Program-made: the position numbers and the translations under genes | Notes under the pieces: model-generated | Told to the model about the DNA's origin: nothing | What the model saw: only the letters and a program-made list of their open reading frames with translations | Databases searched by the model: none | Part shown: piece after piece, positions 1-8,175 of the stretch | How the letters are laid out: each line of letters opens with the position of its first letter | How positions within the stretch are numbered: position 1 is the stretch's first letter | Assembly (NCBI GenBank): GCA_016931495.1 | Contig: JAFGER010000051.1 | Span: 1 to 52,742, forward strand | Origin: Chlorobiaceae bacterium | GTDB taxonomy: Bacteria > Bacteroidota > Chlorobiia > Chlorobiales > Chlorobiaceae | Direction: 5' to 3' | Length of the DNA stretch: 52,742 bases

Positions 1-666
1 CTCGCCGAAAAAACCGGCATTCCGGTCTATCTCGCTTCGCTGCGTCTCGAAGACTATCCGGAGGTGTTCCGTCGTCTCGGCAAGGTGCTTGACAGGGAGG
101 AGCAGACCGCCCGGATGCTTTCGTTTATCGAGCGCCACGTCGATCCGGTGATTGCAAAGGGCGCCTCGATTCCAGCCGACAAACGTCTTTCAGTCTATTA
201 TGCCGAGGGCAAACGGGGGTTGCATACCGACCCTGAAGGATCAATCCACACCCGCCTGATCGAACTGGTCGGAGCCGTCAACGCGGCCAAAGTCGAGAAG
301 GTGTCGAGAAAGGGGTTGAGCGAGGTTTCGATGGAGCAGCTCTTTGTCTGGAACCCCGACGAGGTGATTGTGTGGGCCGGATTGGGTGAGATGACCGGAA
401 CCATGCAGCATATCCGCACCGATCCGGTCTGGCAGAAGCTTCCCGCAGTTCGGGACGGGCGCATTCAGCAGATTCCATATCTGCCTTTCGGCTGGTTCGA
501 CCGCCCGGCCAGCATCAACCGCCTCCTCGGCATCCCCTGGCTCGCCAACCACCTCTATCCCGATCACTACGACATCGACATCGAGGCTGTCGTGCGAGAA
601 TATTTCAAGATTTTCTACCACTACGACCTCGATGACGAAGAGCTGCGGCGGGTGCTGAATCCTTGA
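1..666 (+). CDS. Periplasmic metal/cobalamin-type ABC transporter binding protein (5' end missing)
   Basis: The reading frame is open from base 1, so the gene starts upstream; 221 residues of the C-terminal part are visible, ending at TGA 664-666. The pattern matches the C-terminal lobe of the TroA/BtuF-like helical-backbone binding proteins: an N-lobe strand (IPVYLASL), a long connecting helix, a strand ending in YYAEG, then the typical stretch in which the protein stands for a gating term (LFVWNPDEVIVWAG), followed by DPVWQKLPAVRDGRIQQIP and a closing FGWFDRP. These proteins deliver iron-siderophore, haem or cobalamin to an inner-membrane ABC permease. The nearby cobalamin receptor and cbi genes make a corrinoid or metal chelate the likely ligand, but the ligand cannot be read from the sequence. 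The signal peptide and any permease or ATPase partners lie outside the window. Confidence 0.8.
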   Translation, partial: LAEKTGIPVYLASLRLEDYPEVFRRLGKVLDREEQTARMLSFIERHVDPVIAKGASIPADKRLSVYYAEGKRGLHTDPEGSIHTRLIELVGAVNAAKVEKVSRKGLSEVSMEQLFVWNPDEVIVWAGLGEMTGTMQHIRTDPVWQKLPAVRDGRIQQIPYLPFGWFDRPASINRLLGIPWLANHLYPDHYDIDIEAVVREYFKIFYHYDLDDEELRRVLNP

Positions 667-892
667 GATGGGGGAGGATGTTTGAGGCTGTTTTCGGTAA
701 GGTTCGTTGTTTGTTTGTGGATTTTGCGCTAATTTTCTCGTGAGGTGCTTGTCCTGATTTTGGGGATGGCAATCGAGTTGATTGAAAGCTGTTCACAGAT
801 GCGCTAAGTGGTCGAGGTGATAAGGAAAATATAAACAACTGTTCTTATCCCTCCGATTTGGCAGTGTATGAACAATTGATTATACCCATCCG
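667..892. other. Intergenic; upstream flank of the ATPase cassette
   Basis: No gene is seen. Composition drops from GC-rich to AT-rich towards 840. The stretch 855-878 (ending CAGTGTATGAACAATTG) weakly resembles the sequence found just upstream of the cassette boundaries at 42257 and 30275. The presumed cassette boundary is the G of GTTGTATGC at 892. Confidence 0.4.
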
Positions 893-2760
893 TTGTATGC
901 TATTTAAAGAAACTCTAGCAACAAATTGAGATATGAAAATAAGCACCATAGAAATAAAAAATATTAAAGGTATTGCTTATAAGAAATTTCAACTTGACTT
1001 GTCACCCAATAAACCAAACATTCTTGTTGCTCCAAATGGATTTAGAAAAAGTTCATTTGCGATTGGGTTTAATTCATTAAAGAGTAATAAGATAGAATTA
1101 GCTGAAAAGAACTATCACAAAAAAGACGATTCAAATCGTCCCGTTCTTTCCCTAACTCTATCTAATAATATTACCCTCACTGCTGATGATAATCAGAATA
1201 CAATTAAAGATCAATTTGATATAGTTGTAATCAACAATCAGACAGAGCCGAAATCAGTAGTTCAATCATTTGGTGGTAGATCATTCGCTAAAACTACTTT
1301 GGATATTTTACCCACAGTCTTGATACAAACTATTCCTGCAAGAGTCGATTTTGCTTACAGTTCAGCTTCGTTAAAAACATTATTTGGCACAAATGGCTCT
1401 AAAAGAAATCTTTTAAAGAACATTTCAAACTTATTTAACTCACCAAAACTGCTCGATAAAATTCAAGAAGTTGATTATTCAAGATTTACTTTAAAAGGCT
1501 ATACAGAACTAATAGAGTCGGCAATTGCAGAAATTAATGAGCAATCAGGTTCGGGAGATGATATAAAAACTTTTATTGGTACAAATTTATTGGGCTCATT
1601 TAGGAGTTTAGATGAATTCAAGAAACTATCCGACATAATTAACTCATTCGGGTTTCCTGAAATTGAAAATGAAGCTGATGCCTATTTAGCAGCTTGGCAA
1701 CTATTACAAGTAAAAAGCAGTATGGGCGCTAACTTTCTTAAGGCTTGCAAGTACCAGTTCTATTTAGATGAAAAAGAACATTATACAAAGACGATAGAAT
1801 CCTTTAATCCAGTAAAAGATAGGTTTGATATTAAACCTAAAAAGGAAGGTAACAGCCTTGTTATTAAATGGCCTAAAGCAGATGAGATTTCAAATGGACA
1901 AAGAGATATTCTAACTTTTATTGCGCTTCTTTTAAAAACTAGAAGAGACTTTAAAAAACGTGATTGCATTTTGGTGATCGATGAAATATTTGATTACATG
2001 GATGATGCAAACTTGGTAACATTCCAATATTTCATTTCAACATTTATTGACGAAATGAAAAGAGATAAAAGAAGGTTGTTTCCAATTCTTTTGACTCATC
2101 TGGATCCACTTTTTTTTAATCATTTCTGCTTTAATGACAGTAAGATTCAAGTAAACTATATTAAAGACATTAAAGTAAAGTCTAACCAGAACATATTAAA
2201 CTTAATCTATAATCGAGAAGACCCAAGCATTAAAGACACAACTGATGCTTATTATTTTCACTACCATCCTTCTCCAGAAACTATTGACATATCAACAGAG
2301 TTTCAAGCTCTAGGATTAGTAAAAGATTGGGGAACACCCGAAATGTTTTTTAAGAAAGTCTATCGAGAAGTTAGACGGTATCTTTATGAAAACGACACTT
2401 TTGATACTCTTGCTATTTGCATTGGAGTAAGGGTGCAAATTGAAAAACTCATTTATAATAAAATCTCAGCCGCTGAAAATCAAAGATTGTTCATTGAAGA
2501 AACTAATGGAACAAAAAACAAGCTTCAATTTGCTCAAGCTTTGGGGATACAAATTCCAGAAACCTATTTTCTTCTAGGAATTATTTATAATACATCGTTA
2601 CACCTATCACAAGGACAAGACATTTCCAAGCCTCTTGGCTTGAAGTTGGAAAATGGAACGATAAAACAAATGATAGTAAATATATTTAATGAATAAAAAA
2701 AACGGCATACAACAATACCTATACGCAATGCCCTTCGGGACACTGCGCATAGCTAAACCG
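893..2760 (+). mobile_element. Integron-type gene cassette carrying one ATPase gene
   Basis: The left boundary reads G|TTGTATGC (892-900). Just after the stop codon, the downstream site opens with GCATACAAC (2705-2713), the exact reverse complement of that 9-mer. The downstream site folds as an imperfect hairpin (2720-2752, CTATaCGCAaTG against CAcTGCGcATAG around a TTCG loop) and ends in CCG|TTG at 2758-2763. In integrons, the start of an inserted cassette derives from the R' box of its own attC, so it is complementary to the R'' box at its end; that is what is seen. The cassette is AT-rich and holds a single gene. No integrase gene is visible in the window. Confidence 0.65.
933..2696 (+). 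CDS. AAA/ABC-type ATPase (SMC/RecF-like fold), possible defence protein
   Basis: The protein has 587 residues. It begins with the ISTIEIKNIKGI strand typical of RecF/SMC-like AAA ATPases. A P-loop follows at 34-41 (PNGFRKSS), in which the usual Gly before the Lys is Arg. A signature-like motif (SNGQRD, near 320), a Walker B (ILVIDEIFDYMDD, near 346-358) and a His switch (LTHLDP, near 389) follow, with a C-terminal region of about 190 residues of unknown function. The order fits the AAA_13/AAA_21 group often found in anti-phage or toxin-type systems, usually with a partner nuclease; none is present here. The gene is strongly AT-rich, unlike its neighbours, and is the only gene in the cassette 893-2760. 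The start ATG at 933 gives the full N-terminal strand; no clear Shine-Dalgarno is seen. The biological role is unknown. Confidence 0.8.
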   Translation: MKISTIEIKNIKGIAYKKFQLDLSPNKPNILVAPNGFRKSSFAIGFNSLKSNKIELAEKNYHKKDDSNRPVLSLTLSNNITLTADDNQNTIKDQFDIVVINNQTEPKSVVQSFGGRSFAKTTLDILPTVLIQTIPARVDFAYSSASLKTLFGTNGSKRNLLKNISNLFNSPKLLDKIQEVDYSRFTLKGYTELIESAIAEINEQSGSGDDIKTFIGTNLLGSFRSLDEFKKLSDIINSFGFPEIENEADAYLAAWQLLQVKSSMGANFLKACKYQFYLDEKEHYTKTIESFNPVKDRFDIKPKKEGNSLVIKWPKADEISNGQRDILTFIALLLKTRRDFKKRDCILVIDEIFDYMDDANLVTFQYFISTFIDEMKRDKRRLFPILLTHLDPLFFNHFCFNDSKIQVNYIKDIKVKSNQNILNLIYNREDPSIKDTTDAYYFHYHPSPETIDISTEFQALGLVKDWGTPEMFFKKVYREVRRYLYENDTFDTLAICIGVRVQIEKLIYNKISAAENQRLFIEETNGTKNKLQFAQALGIQIPETYFLLGIIYNTSLHLSQGQDISKPLGLKLENGTIKQMIVNIFNE

Positions 2761-2766
2761 TTGAGG
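2705..2766 (+). other. attC-like recombination site of the ATPase cassette
   Basis: The R''-like box GCATACAAC is at 2705-2713, followed by a 5-nt spacer, then the paired arms CTATACGCAATG (2720-2731) and CACTGCGCATAG (2741-2752) around CCTTCGGGA. The R'-like GTTGAGG (2760-2766) holds the presumed crossover G|TT. Only AAC/GTT is invariant in attC boxes; the outer bases here deviate from the RYYYAAC/GTTRRRY consensus. Confidence 0.6.
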
Positions 2767-2783
2767 AGGATATCGGAAAAAAT

Positions 2784-2859
2784 GTATAACAAATCACTGC
2801 ACTGGAATTTTTTTTCTCCGCAGCGCTCCGTAATAACCAGTGATTTCAGACGTTAGTGC
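2784..2859 (+). other. Second attC-like site without a gene
   Basis: GTATAAC (2784-2790) is followed directly by AAATCACTG (2791-2799), which pairs with CAGTGATTT (2838-2846); then a short spacer and GTTAGTGC (2852-2859). Size (76 nt), AAC/GTT ends and a central unpaired region fit an attC. No coding sequence lies between 2761 and 2784, so it may be the remains of a deleted or empty cassette. Confidence 0.4.
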
Positions 2860-2982
2860 AACAAAACTCAATAGAAAAGAGCGATTATAAACTTGAAGCA
2901 AAATGAAGATGAAGCTCTTCGTTTATCTGCTACAAAATCATTTCAGCCTGAATCACTTTTTCCCCGAATCCCCCCAAAAGTC

Positions 2983-3018
2983 AGAGGCTGTCTCGATGTT
3001 GATTTCGAGACAGCCTCT
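2983..3018 (-). terminator. Terminator hairpin after the TonB-dependent receptor
   Basis: This is a perfect 14-bp stem (AGAGGCTGTCTCGA 2983-2996 with TCGAGACAGCCTCT 3005-3018) eight bases past the receptor stop codon. Short T runs lie on both outer sides, so it may work in both directions. Confidence 0.75.
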
Positions 3019-3025
3019 TGTTGTT

Positions 3026-5119
3026 TTACAGCGTTACGTTGAGTGAGGTTTTTAAGTTGATGCCGGGTTCGTAGAGGAAGTCGGCCATGTTGAGGTGGCT
3101 TCGGTAGGTTCTGTCGAACACGTTGTTGATGGCGAGCGCAAGCGTGACGTTCGGGGAGAAGCGGATGCCGGTTTTGAGGTTCACGAGGCCGTAGCCGGGG
3201 GTTGCTTTTTCGCCTTCCGCCGGATGATTCTGGTCTGCGTAGAGTTCGCTGTTGACCTCGAACCACCACGATCCGTTGCTCGCATAACTGTCGTCCCAGC
3301 GGATGCCGACTTTGCCGTTGGTCGGCGGGATGGTGGAGAGTCGCTGGTCGCTATCCCTGTTTCTGCCGATAACCGACGAAATGCCGCCGAAGAGCGTGAG
3401 GTGGTCGCTGAGTTGCCACGAGGCGGAGGCGTCAAATCCGTAGAGTTCCGCGTCGGGGATGTTCACGTATTTTTTTGTGGCCACGCCGTTGAACGTTTCG
3501 TTTTGGGCCAAGAGGTCGATGTAATCATCGACGCGCGAATAAAAGACCGACGCGGTTCCGCTCACCTTTTCGCTTTTCAGTTTCAGGCCGCCGTCGATGT
3601 TCCAGGAGTACTCCGGTTCAAGGTCGGGGTTGCCGAGAATGATCGGGTTGCTGCCCCTTGTCGAGAAGCGTTCAAAAATGTCCGGTGCCCTGAAGCCAGT
3701 GGCCAGATTCAGATTCGCGTTCAGATGTGAGGTGAGCGGATGGAGATAGCCGAGGCTTGCCGTAACGGCTCCGTCCGACTTGCCGGTGAAGACGTTCGTT
3801 GCGGTTGTGGTGACGCCGCCGCTGGTTTTGGTGAACACGGCATCTTCGGCATCGGCAGTGAAGTAGTCGTAACGGACGCCCCCCGTCAGCAATGCTCCGC
3901 TTTTAAAGCGTTGTGAGTCCTGAACAAACAGGCCGACATGGTTGCGGTGGGCGTCAGGCGAGACCGGCGGAAAGGTGAGCGTCTGCACCAGAGCGCCGTT
4001 CGAGACCTTGTAGGTCGAGGCGGTTTCGGATGATTGCGCCTCCTCCCTGACGTATTCAATGCCCCCGACGAGCGTGTTGGCATCGGCTGGCTCGAAGGTC
4101 AGCTGGAGCGATGCGCCACGCGCTCCGGTGTCGATGGTGTTGCCTTTCAGCGAATATTTCGTGCCGTCACTGCTTGTGATGTTGCCGTCGTATGCCCTTG
4201 CCTGATCGACGATCCATCCCCTCAACTGAAGGTCGGTGACAGGGCCAATGTCTGTTGCGTGCCAGCCGGTTTTCCAGGTGTCGGTCTCGAAGGTGGTGAA
4301 GTGCGACCACACCGCGCTGTCTTTTTGCGGAACTCCCATGTCGTCGATGTCGCTCCTGCGGTACGATGCGCTGAGTTCATTGCTCTCATCGATCTTCCAG
4401 CGTGCCGACAGGCCGTAGTTCATGCCCTCGAACTGGCTGTTGGCGACCGTGTCTCCGTTGCCGTCCTTGTAGCTGCCGTGGTCACGTGACGAGGCTTCGA
4501 GGCGCAGGGCAACGCTTTCGTTCGCTCCGTCGAGCACGAGGTTGCCGTACTTGCCGTTGTCGTTCGAGCTGTAGCCGATGGTGGCGGATGGCTTGAATGT
4601 CCACGCGCCGCTCTCGGTGAAGGCGGGCTTGCTGGTGATGATATTGATGACGCCGCCAAGCGCATCGGAGCCGTAGAGCACGGAGGCCGGGCCTTTGAGG
4701 ATTTCGATGCGTTCTATGTTGCCGGTGTCGATGAACGGTGTGAGTGGATCGCGCCCGGCCCAGAGGTTGCTCTCCCGGTCACCGTCGATCAGCACGAGCA
4801 CCCGGTTGCTGCCGAACCCCCTGATGGTCGGAACGGCTTCCCAGAGGCCGCTGCCGTTGATGGTGACGCCGGATGCCTTGTCGAGCAGGCCCGCGACGCT
4901 TTCAGCGCTCTCTTCGCGGATGGTTTTCTGCGGGATGGTTTCGATGTTTTCCGGAAGCGACCAAGGATCCTCGGGCGTTCTGGTTGCGGTGACGACGATC
5001 TCGTCCGATTGATTGACGGCGGGCGATTCCGCATGGGCGGCAGGGCCGGTGAAGAGCATGATGGCGGCAAGCACTTTGAGGTGGCGTTTCCGGAGAAACG
5101 GATGGTTGTTCACGGTCAT
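3026..5119 (-). CDS. btuB: TonB-dependent outer-membrane receptor, BtuB-like (cobalamin/corrinoid uptake)
   Basis: The protein has 697 residues from the ATG at 5119, chosen because it directly precedes a signal peptide (basic LRKRHLK, hydrophobic VLAAIMLFTG, then AAHAES). The frame stays open another 249 bases upstream but would precede the signal peptide. A TonB-box-like DEIVVTATRTPE follows the leader. The plug domain comes next (VAGLLDKASGV, IRGFGSNRVLVLIDGDR, IEILKGPASVLYGSDALGGVINI), then a beta-barrel ending in LKTSLNVTL with a C-terminal Leu. BtuB-family receptors import cobalamin across the outer membrane using TonB energy. The cobalamin riboswitch upstream on the same strand (5381-5580) and the divergent cbi operon support a corrinoid substrate over iron chelates. 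The gene sits alone, transcribed away from the biosynthesis cluster. Confidence 0.9.
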   Translation of the reverse strand: MTVNNHPFLRKRHLKVLAAIMLFTGPAAHAESPAVNQSDEIVVTATRTPEDPWSLPENIETIPQKTIREESAESVAGLLDKASGVTINGSGLWEAVPTIRGFGSNRVLVLIDGDRESNLWAGRDPLTPFIDTGNIERIEILKGPASVLYGSDALGGVINIITSKPAFTESGAWTFKPSATIGYSSNDNGKYGNLVLDGANESVALRLEASSRDHGSYKDGNGDTVANSQFEGMNYGLSARWKIDESNELSASYRRSDIDDMGVPQKDSAVWSHFTTFETDTWKTGWHATDIGPVTDLQLRGWIVDQARAYDGNITSSDGTKYSLKGNTIDTGARGASLQLTFEPADANTLVGGIEYVREEAQSSETASTYKVSNGALVQTLTFPPVSPDAHRNHVGLFVQDSQRFKSGALLTGGVRYDYFTADAEDAVFTKTSGGVTTTATNVFTGKSDGAVTASLGYLHPLTSHLNANLNLATGFRAPDIFERFSTRGSNPIILGNPDLEPEYSWNIDGGLKLKSEKVSGTASVFYSRVDDYIDLLAQNETFNGVATKKYVNIPDAELYGFDASASWQLSDHLTLFGGISSVIGRNRDSDQRLSTIPPTNGKVGIRWDDSYASNGSWWFEVNSELYADQNHPAEGEKATPGYGLVNLKTGIRFSPNVTLALAINNVFDRTYRSHLNMADFLYEPGINLKTSLNVTL

Positions 5120-5380
5120 GGTGGGTTTTGTGAAGTTTGGTAAACAACGATTCACGACCGCACGCATGGGTAAAACGCCTGGAACCTGCGACCCGAAAGG
5201 CTTGGTCGGCACGACGGCGCGCACAAAGGCAATGCCTTCGGCTTTCATGTTGAACGGCGATGGTGCTGCGCTGTTATGCGCAAGCGGCGGTCGATGAATC
5301 TCTTTACAGATCGGGGGTTTGGGGTTTATCGCAAAGCCATTTTCCCGTGGCTCTGAGCTTATGCTCATGCAATAATCATC

Positions 5381-5580
5381 CGGCAGGTTTCCTGACTTTC
5401 GCCAATGCAGTAAAACCGCCTTCCCGCGTTTGTCCTGGGAGGACTACTTGCAGTGGCTCGATGGCTTTACCCGGATGCGACCGGTTGAGGAGAGGTCGCG
5501 TCCATTTGGCGATGACAGTTGCGGGCACAGTCTGCGATTTTCACGCAGTTCCCTTTTACCCTGTGGCAACAGGCACCGGA
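5381..5580 (-). promoter_or_regulatory. Cobalamin riboswitch upstream of the receptor gene
   Basis: Read on the minus strand from 5580, the sequence holds the conserved B12-riboswitch blocks in order: GGTGCC at the P1/P2 entry, GGGAA.CGTGAAAATC, CTGTGCCCGCAACTGT, GCCACTG, CGGGAAGG, and the closing AAAGTCAGGAAACCTGCC. The latter is the B12-box region, ending at 5381. It lies about 260 bases upstream of the receptor start codon. Bound adenosyl- or related cobalamin normally represses the downstream gene. Confidence 0.9.
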
Positions 5581-5719
5581 TGAAAAAGAACGTTCCGTCA
5601 GGGGCAAATATTCAGAAAAATCAGCTCAGCTCCAAGAGTGCCTGAAAAAAAGAGGATGAAGGAAAAGTACGCCATACCGTTTGCCGGTCATGATCTTTTT
5701 CTTATACTGGAGCCGAACA

Positions 5720-5902
5720 TGAGGTGCCTGCAATGGAAACATGCAGGCTTAAAAGGGAATCCGGTGCAAGTCCGGAACAGTACCCGCTGCTGTAATTCCG
5801 CGCTGGCCGCAAGGCTGGTGACACGGTTCGCCGATAATGCCACTGTCCCGTTCAGGGATGGGAAGGCCGGTGAAACCTCGGGAAAGTCAGAAGACCTGCC
5901 GC
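5720..5902 (+). promoter_or_regulatory. Cobalamin riboswitch upstream of the cbi operon
   Basis: On the plus strand: GAGGTGCCTGC, AGGCTTAAAAGGGAATCCGG with GTGCAAGTCCGG, ACCCGCTGCTGTAA, GCCACTGTCCC, GGGATGGGAAGG and AAGTCAGAAGACCTGCC (ending 5900). These are the conserved core and B12 box of the class. It precedes cobA-cbiK and the other cbi genes, so it should provide feedback control of de novo synthesis. It stands back-to-back with the receptor riboswitch, leaving only about 140 bases (5581-5719) for two divergent promoters. Confidence 0.92.
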
Positions 5903-5939
5903 ATTTTTTAAACGCTTCGGGAATAAAGCAACATACACC

Positions 5940-6287
5940 ATGAAACACACCCTCGTTCCGTCCGCTGGAACAGGCTGGGGTTGGGCGTCGATCCGTTCGA
6001 TGCGCAACCGGCTGTTCCGCTCGCTTCTCAGTCGATTCATCCCTCTCGTTCATCACTACGCGTTTGGCTCCCCATTTGGCGAACTGGCCTCCTCTTTTTT
6101 GTTTTCGACCGACACCCGACTGCTCTCCTCTGATTCACAGCGTTATCGGGGTGCATCGTTGTTGCCGCAGAGGGCCGCTCTTCATGAGCTTACCTCGTGC
6201 GCTGCCTGCCAGCGCTGCTCGGCTCGTGACGAGGTTGCCGTAGCCGAAAACTCACCACTTTCGTTTCCTTCCTGGAGATATAATTGA
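5940..6287 (+). CDS. Small unknown protein between the riboswitch and cobA
   Basis: This open frame of 115 residues starts 38 bases after the riboswitch. It stops with a TGA that overlaps the TTG start of cobA, an arrangement that would couple translation of the two. The product is basic at its N-terminal half and ends with a CAACQRC cysteine cluster near residues 92-98, which could bind metal. There is no clear Shine-Dalgarno or transmembrane segment. I do not recognise a family. It may be a real leader gene or simply an open stretch in GC-rich DNA. Confidence 0.4.
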   Translation: MKHTLVPSAGTGWGWASIRSMRNRLFRSLLSRFIPLVHHYAFGSPFGELASSFLFSTDTRLLSSDSQRYRGASLLPQRAALHELTSCAACQRCSARDEVAVAENSPLSFPSWRYN

Positions 6288-7111
6288 GCGTTACTTGTAA
6301 CCACTGTAGTGGCAAGGTTTGGTTGGTCGGGGCCGGGCCGGGCGATCCGGAGTTGCTGACCGTGCGGGCGCACAAGCTGCTGCAATCGGCTGACGTGGTG
6401 CTGCACGACGCGCTCGTCAGCCAGGAGATTCTCGCGCTGCTACCAAACGGCGCGGAGCGGATCGCCGTCGGCAAACGCATCGGCGACGGGAAAGATCAGA
6501 CGGCGCGGCAGCAAGAGATCAACGACCTGCTCGCCCGTCACGCCAGCGAGGGTAAATGCGTCGTCCGGCTGAAGGCGGGCGACCCCTTCATGTTCGGGCG
6601 CGGCATCGAGGAGGTGCGCGCGCTTGCTGCCGTCGGAGCGCCATGCGAAGTGGTGCCGGGTATCACGGCGGGCATCGCCGCCGCTGAGCTGTGCCGGATT
6701 CCGCTGACCGAGCGCTACCGGAACACCTCGGCGCTCTTCTGCACCGGCCAGACGGCGGACTACTCGCTCTCGCACTTCTCGGCGGTGATCGAGCTGATGA
6801 AGGCGGGTACGCCGCTGGTGATGTACATGGGCTTCGAGCAGCTCGATAAAATCGTCAGGCGCTTCATCGACTCCGGCCTGTCGCCGGAACTCCCGGCCTG
6901 CGCGGTCTCGCGGGTGTCGCGAAGCGATCAGGCGCTGGTCGCGGCCACGCTCGGCACGATTGTCGAACAGCTCCGCGAGCGCGAACTGCCGTTGCCGGTG
7001 GTGTTCATCATCGGCGAACACGCCGTTCCGGAGGGGGCGGTGAGGGAGAATGAAGATCGGACGGATCAGACCGATCAGGTTTATCTGACGGATCTGGTGA
7101 AATCAGAGTAA
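6284..7111 (+). CDS. cobA: Uroporphyrinogen-III C-methyltransferase (SUMT)
   Basis: The 275-residue protein is of the usual SUMT length with the tetrapyrrole-methylase fold. [14 protein letters not shown] (16-29) forms the SAM-side loop, the VVRLKAGDPFMFGRG motif lies near 92-106, and VVPGITAGIAAAE near 121-133. CobA methylates uroporphyrinogen III at C2 and C7 with two SAM to give precorrin-2, the branch point for cobalamin and sirohaem. The start is a TTG at 6284 with GGAG eight bases upstream. It is the first recognised gene after the cobalamin riboswitch, and cbiK follows seven bases after its stop. The C-terminal 20 residues (EDRTDQTDQVYLTD) are acidic and lie outside the conserved domain; the DNA there resembles the GATCAGACCGATC repeat seen at 11903. 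Confidence 0.93.
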   Translation: MSVTCNHCSGKVWLVGAGPGDPELLTVRAHKLLQSADVVLHDALVSQEILALLPNGAERIAVGKRIGDGKDQTARQQEINDLLARHASEGKCVVRLKAGDPFMFGRGIEEVRALAAVGAPCEVVPGITAGIAAAELCRIPLTERYRNTSALFCTGQTADYSLSHFSAVIELMKAGTPLVMYMGFEQLDKIVRRFIDSGLSPELPACAVSRVSRSDQALVAATLGTIVEQLRERELPLPVVFIIGEHAVPEGAVRENEDRTDQTDQVYLTDLVKSE

Positions 7112-7117
7112 AAAAAC

Positions 7118-8044
7118 ATGACGAAACATCGTAAAAAACGGAAGCAGATCAACAAGAAGGCGATTTTGCTCGCCCATTTCGGCACGACCTATCCGTCGGC
7201 GCTGCCGTCGCTGGAGAATATCCGGCGGCAGGTGCAGGCTAAAATTCCCGGTATCGAAGTCCGGCATTGCTTCACCTCGAACATGATCCGGAACTTCTGG
7301 TCGGCACGGCGGCGTAATCCTCAGAAGTGGCTCGACCAGGGGGTCTCCGAAGAGTTTCTCTACGTTCAGGGTTTTCTCGGCGCAATCGGAAACTTGCAGG
7401 ACGGCAACTACCGGACCATCATCGTTCAACCGACGCACATGTACCACGGCGAACAGTTCGAGGATCTGAAATCGTACGTCTCGGCGCTCCAGTCGATCCG
7501 CACCATCAAGCGGGTCTGGTCGCCCTTCGAGAAGGTGGTGCTGTCGCGCCCGGCGCTCGGCACCTGTGGCGTGGAGCACGACTACGCCGAGGACATCGAG
7601 GAAGTGGCCACGCTGTTTGACGACGATGTCGAGCGCGCCCGCGAGCTGGACGCGGCGCTGGTCTATGTGGCGCACGGCAACGACTTTTTCTCGTCGGGCG
7701 CGTTTCACGAAACCGGTGACGTGATGCGCCGCCGCTATCCGGGCGCGGAGATTCACATCGGAATGGTCGAGGGGCGGCCCGGCGTGGAGGAGATCGTCGG
7801 CAAGGTTACGGCCAACGGGCGGAAAGCGGTACTGCTCCGCCCCTTCATGATCACCGCCGGAGACCACGCGCACAAAGATATCGACGACGACGATCCCGGT
7901 TCGTGGAAGGGCGCGTTCGAGGCCGCCGGATGCCACGTCGAGACCCGCATGGAGGGACTCGGTTCGGACGACCGTTTCGCTGCGATTTTCGCCAGGCGGA
8001 TTCTCGAAACCGCTGAAGATCACGGCATCGATCTGTTGTCGTGA
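7118..8044 (+). CDS. cbiK: Sirohydrochlorin cobaltochelatase, CbiK type
   Basis: The protein has 308 residues, slightly longer than typical CbiK because of a very basic N-terminus (KHRKKRKQINKK). Key motifs are AILLAHFGTTYPSA (15-28), PTHMYHGEQF (near 106), VAHGND (near 182-187) and MITAGDHAHKDI (near 243-254); the two His clusters correspond to the metal-binding His pair known in CbiK. After precorrin-2 is oxidised to sirohydrochlorin, the enzyme inserts Co(II), committing flux to the early-cobalt anaerobic route. It has no obvious signal peptide, so it should be cytoplasmic rather than the periplasmic CbiK-P form. The start at 7118 follows cobA within the same operon. Confidence 0.92.
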   Translation: MTKHRKKRKQINKKAILLAHFGTTYPSALPSLENIRRQVQAKIPGIEVRHCFTSNMIRNFWSARRRNPQKWLDQGVSEEFLYVQGFLGAIGNLQDGNYRTIIVQPTHMYHGEQFEDLKSYVSALQSIRTIKRVWSPFEKVVLSRPALGTCGVEHDYAEDIEEVATLFDDDVERARELDAALVYVAHGNDFFSSGAFHETGDVMRRRYPGAEIHIGMVEGRPGVEEIVGKVTANGRKAVLLRPFMITAGDHAHKDIDDDDPGSWKGAFEAAGCHVETRMEGLGSDDRFAAIFARRILETAEDHGIDLLS

Positions 8045-8082
8045 TGGGTGGGGGCGGGGGCGTGCCGTTTTGATTCTTTTTT

Positions 8083-8107
8083 AGGGGCAGACCTGTGTGT
8101 CTGCCCT
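8083..8107 (+). terminator. Hairpin after cbiK
   Basis: AGGGGCAGAC (83-92) pairs with GTCTGCCCT (99-107) with one bulged G. The T run (8075-8082) precedes rather than follows it on the plus strand, so a terminator function for cbiK is uncertain. Confidence 0.35.
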
Positions 8108-8175
8108 GAGCTGAATTCACTCAGCATTCATCTTTTATTGCTTTGGCGACAAGAGAAGCCTGATACCACAACAAG

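Noticed and set aside
5120-5368. Longer N-terminus for the TonB-dependent receptor
   Set aside because: The signal peptide begins at the ATG at 5119; the upstream extension would precede it and lies in the leader downstream of the riboswitch.
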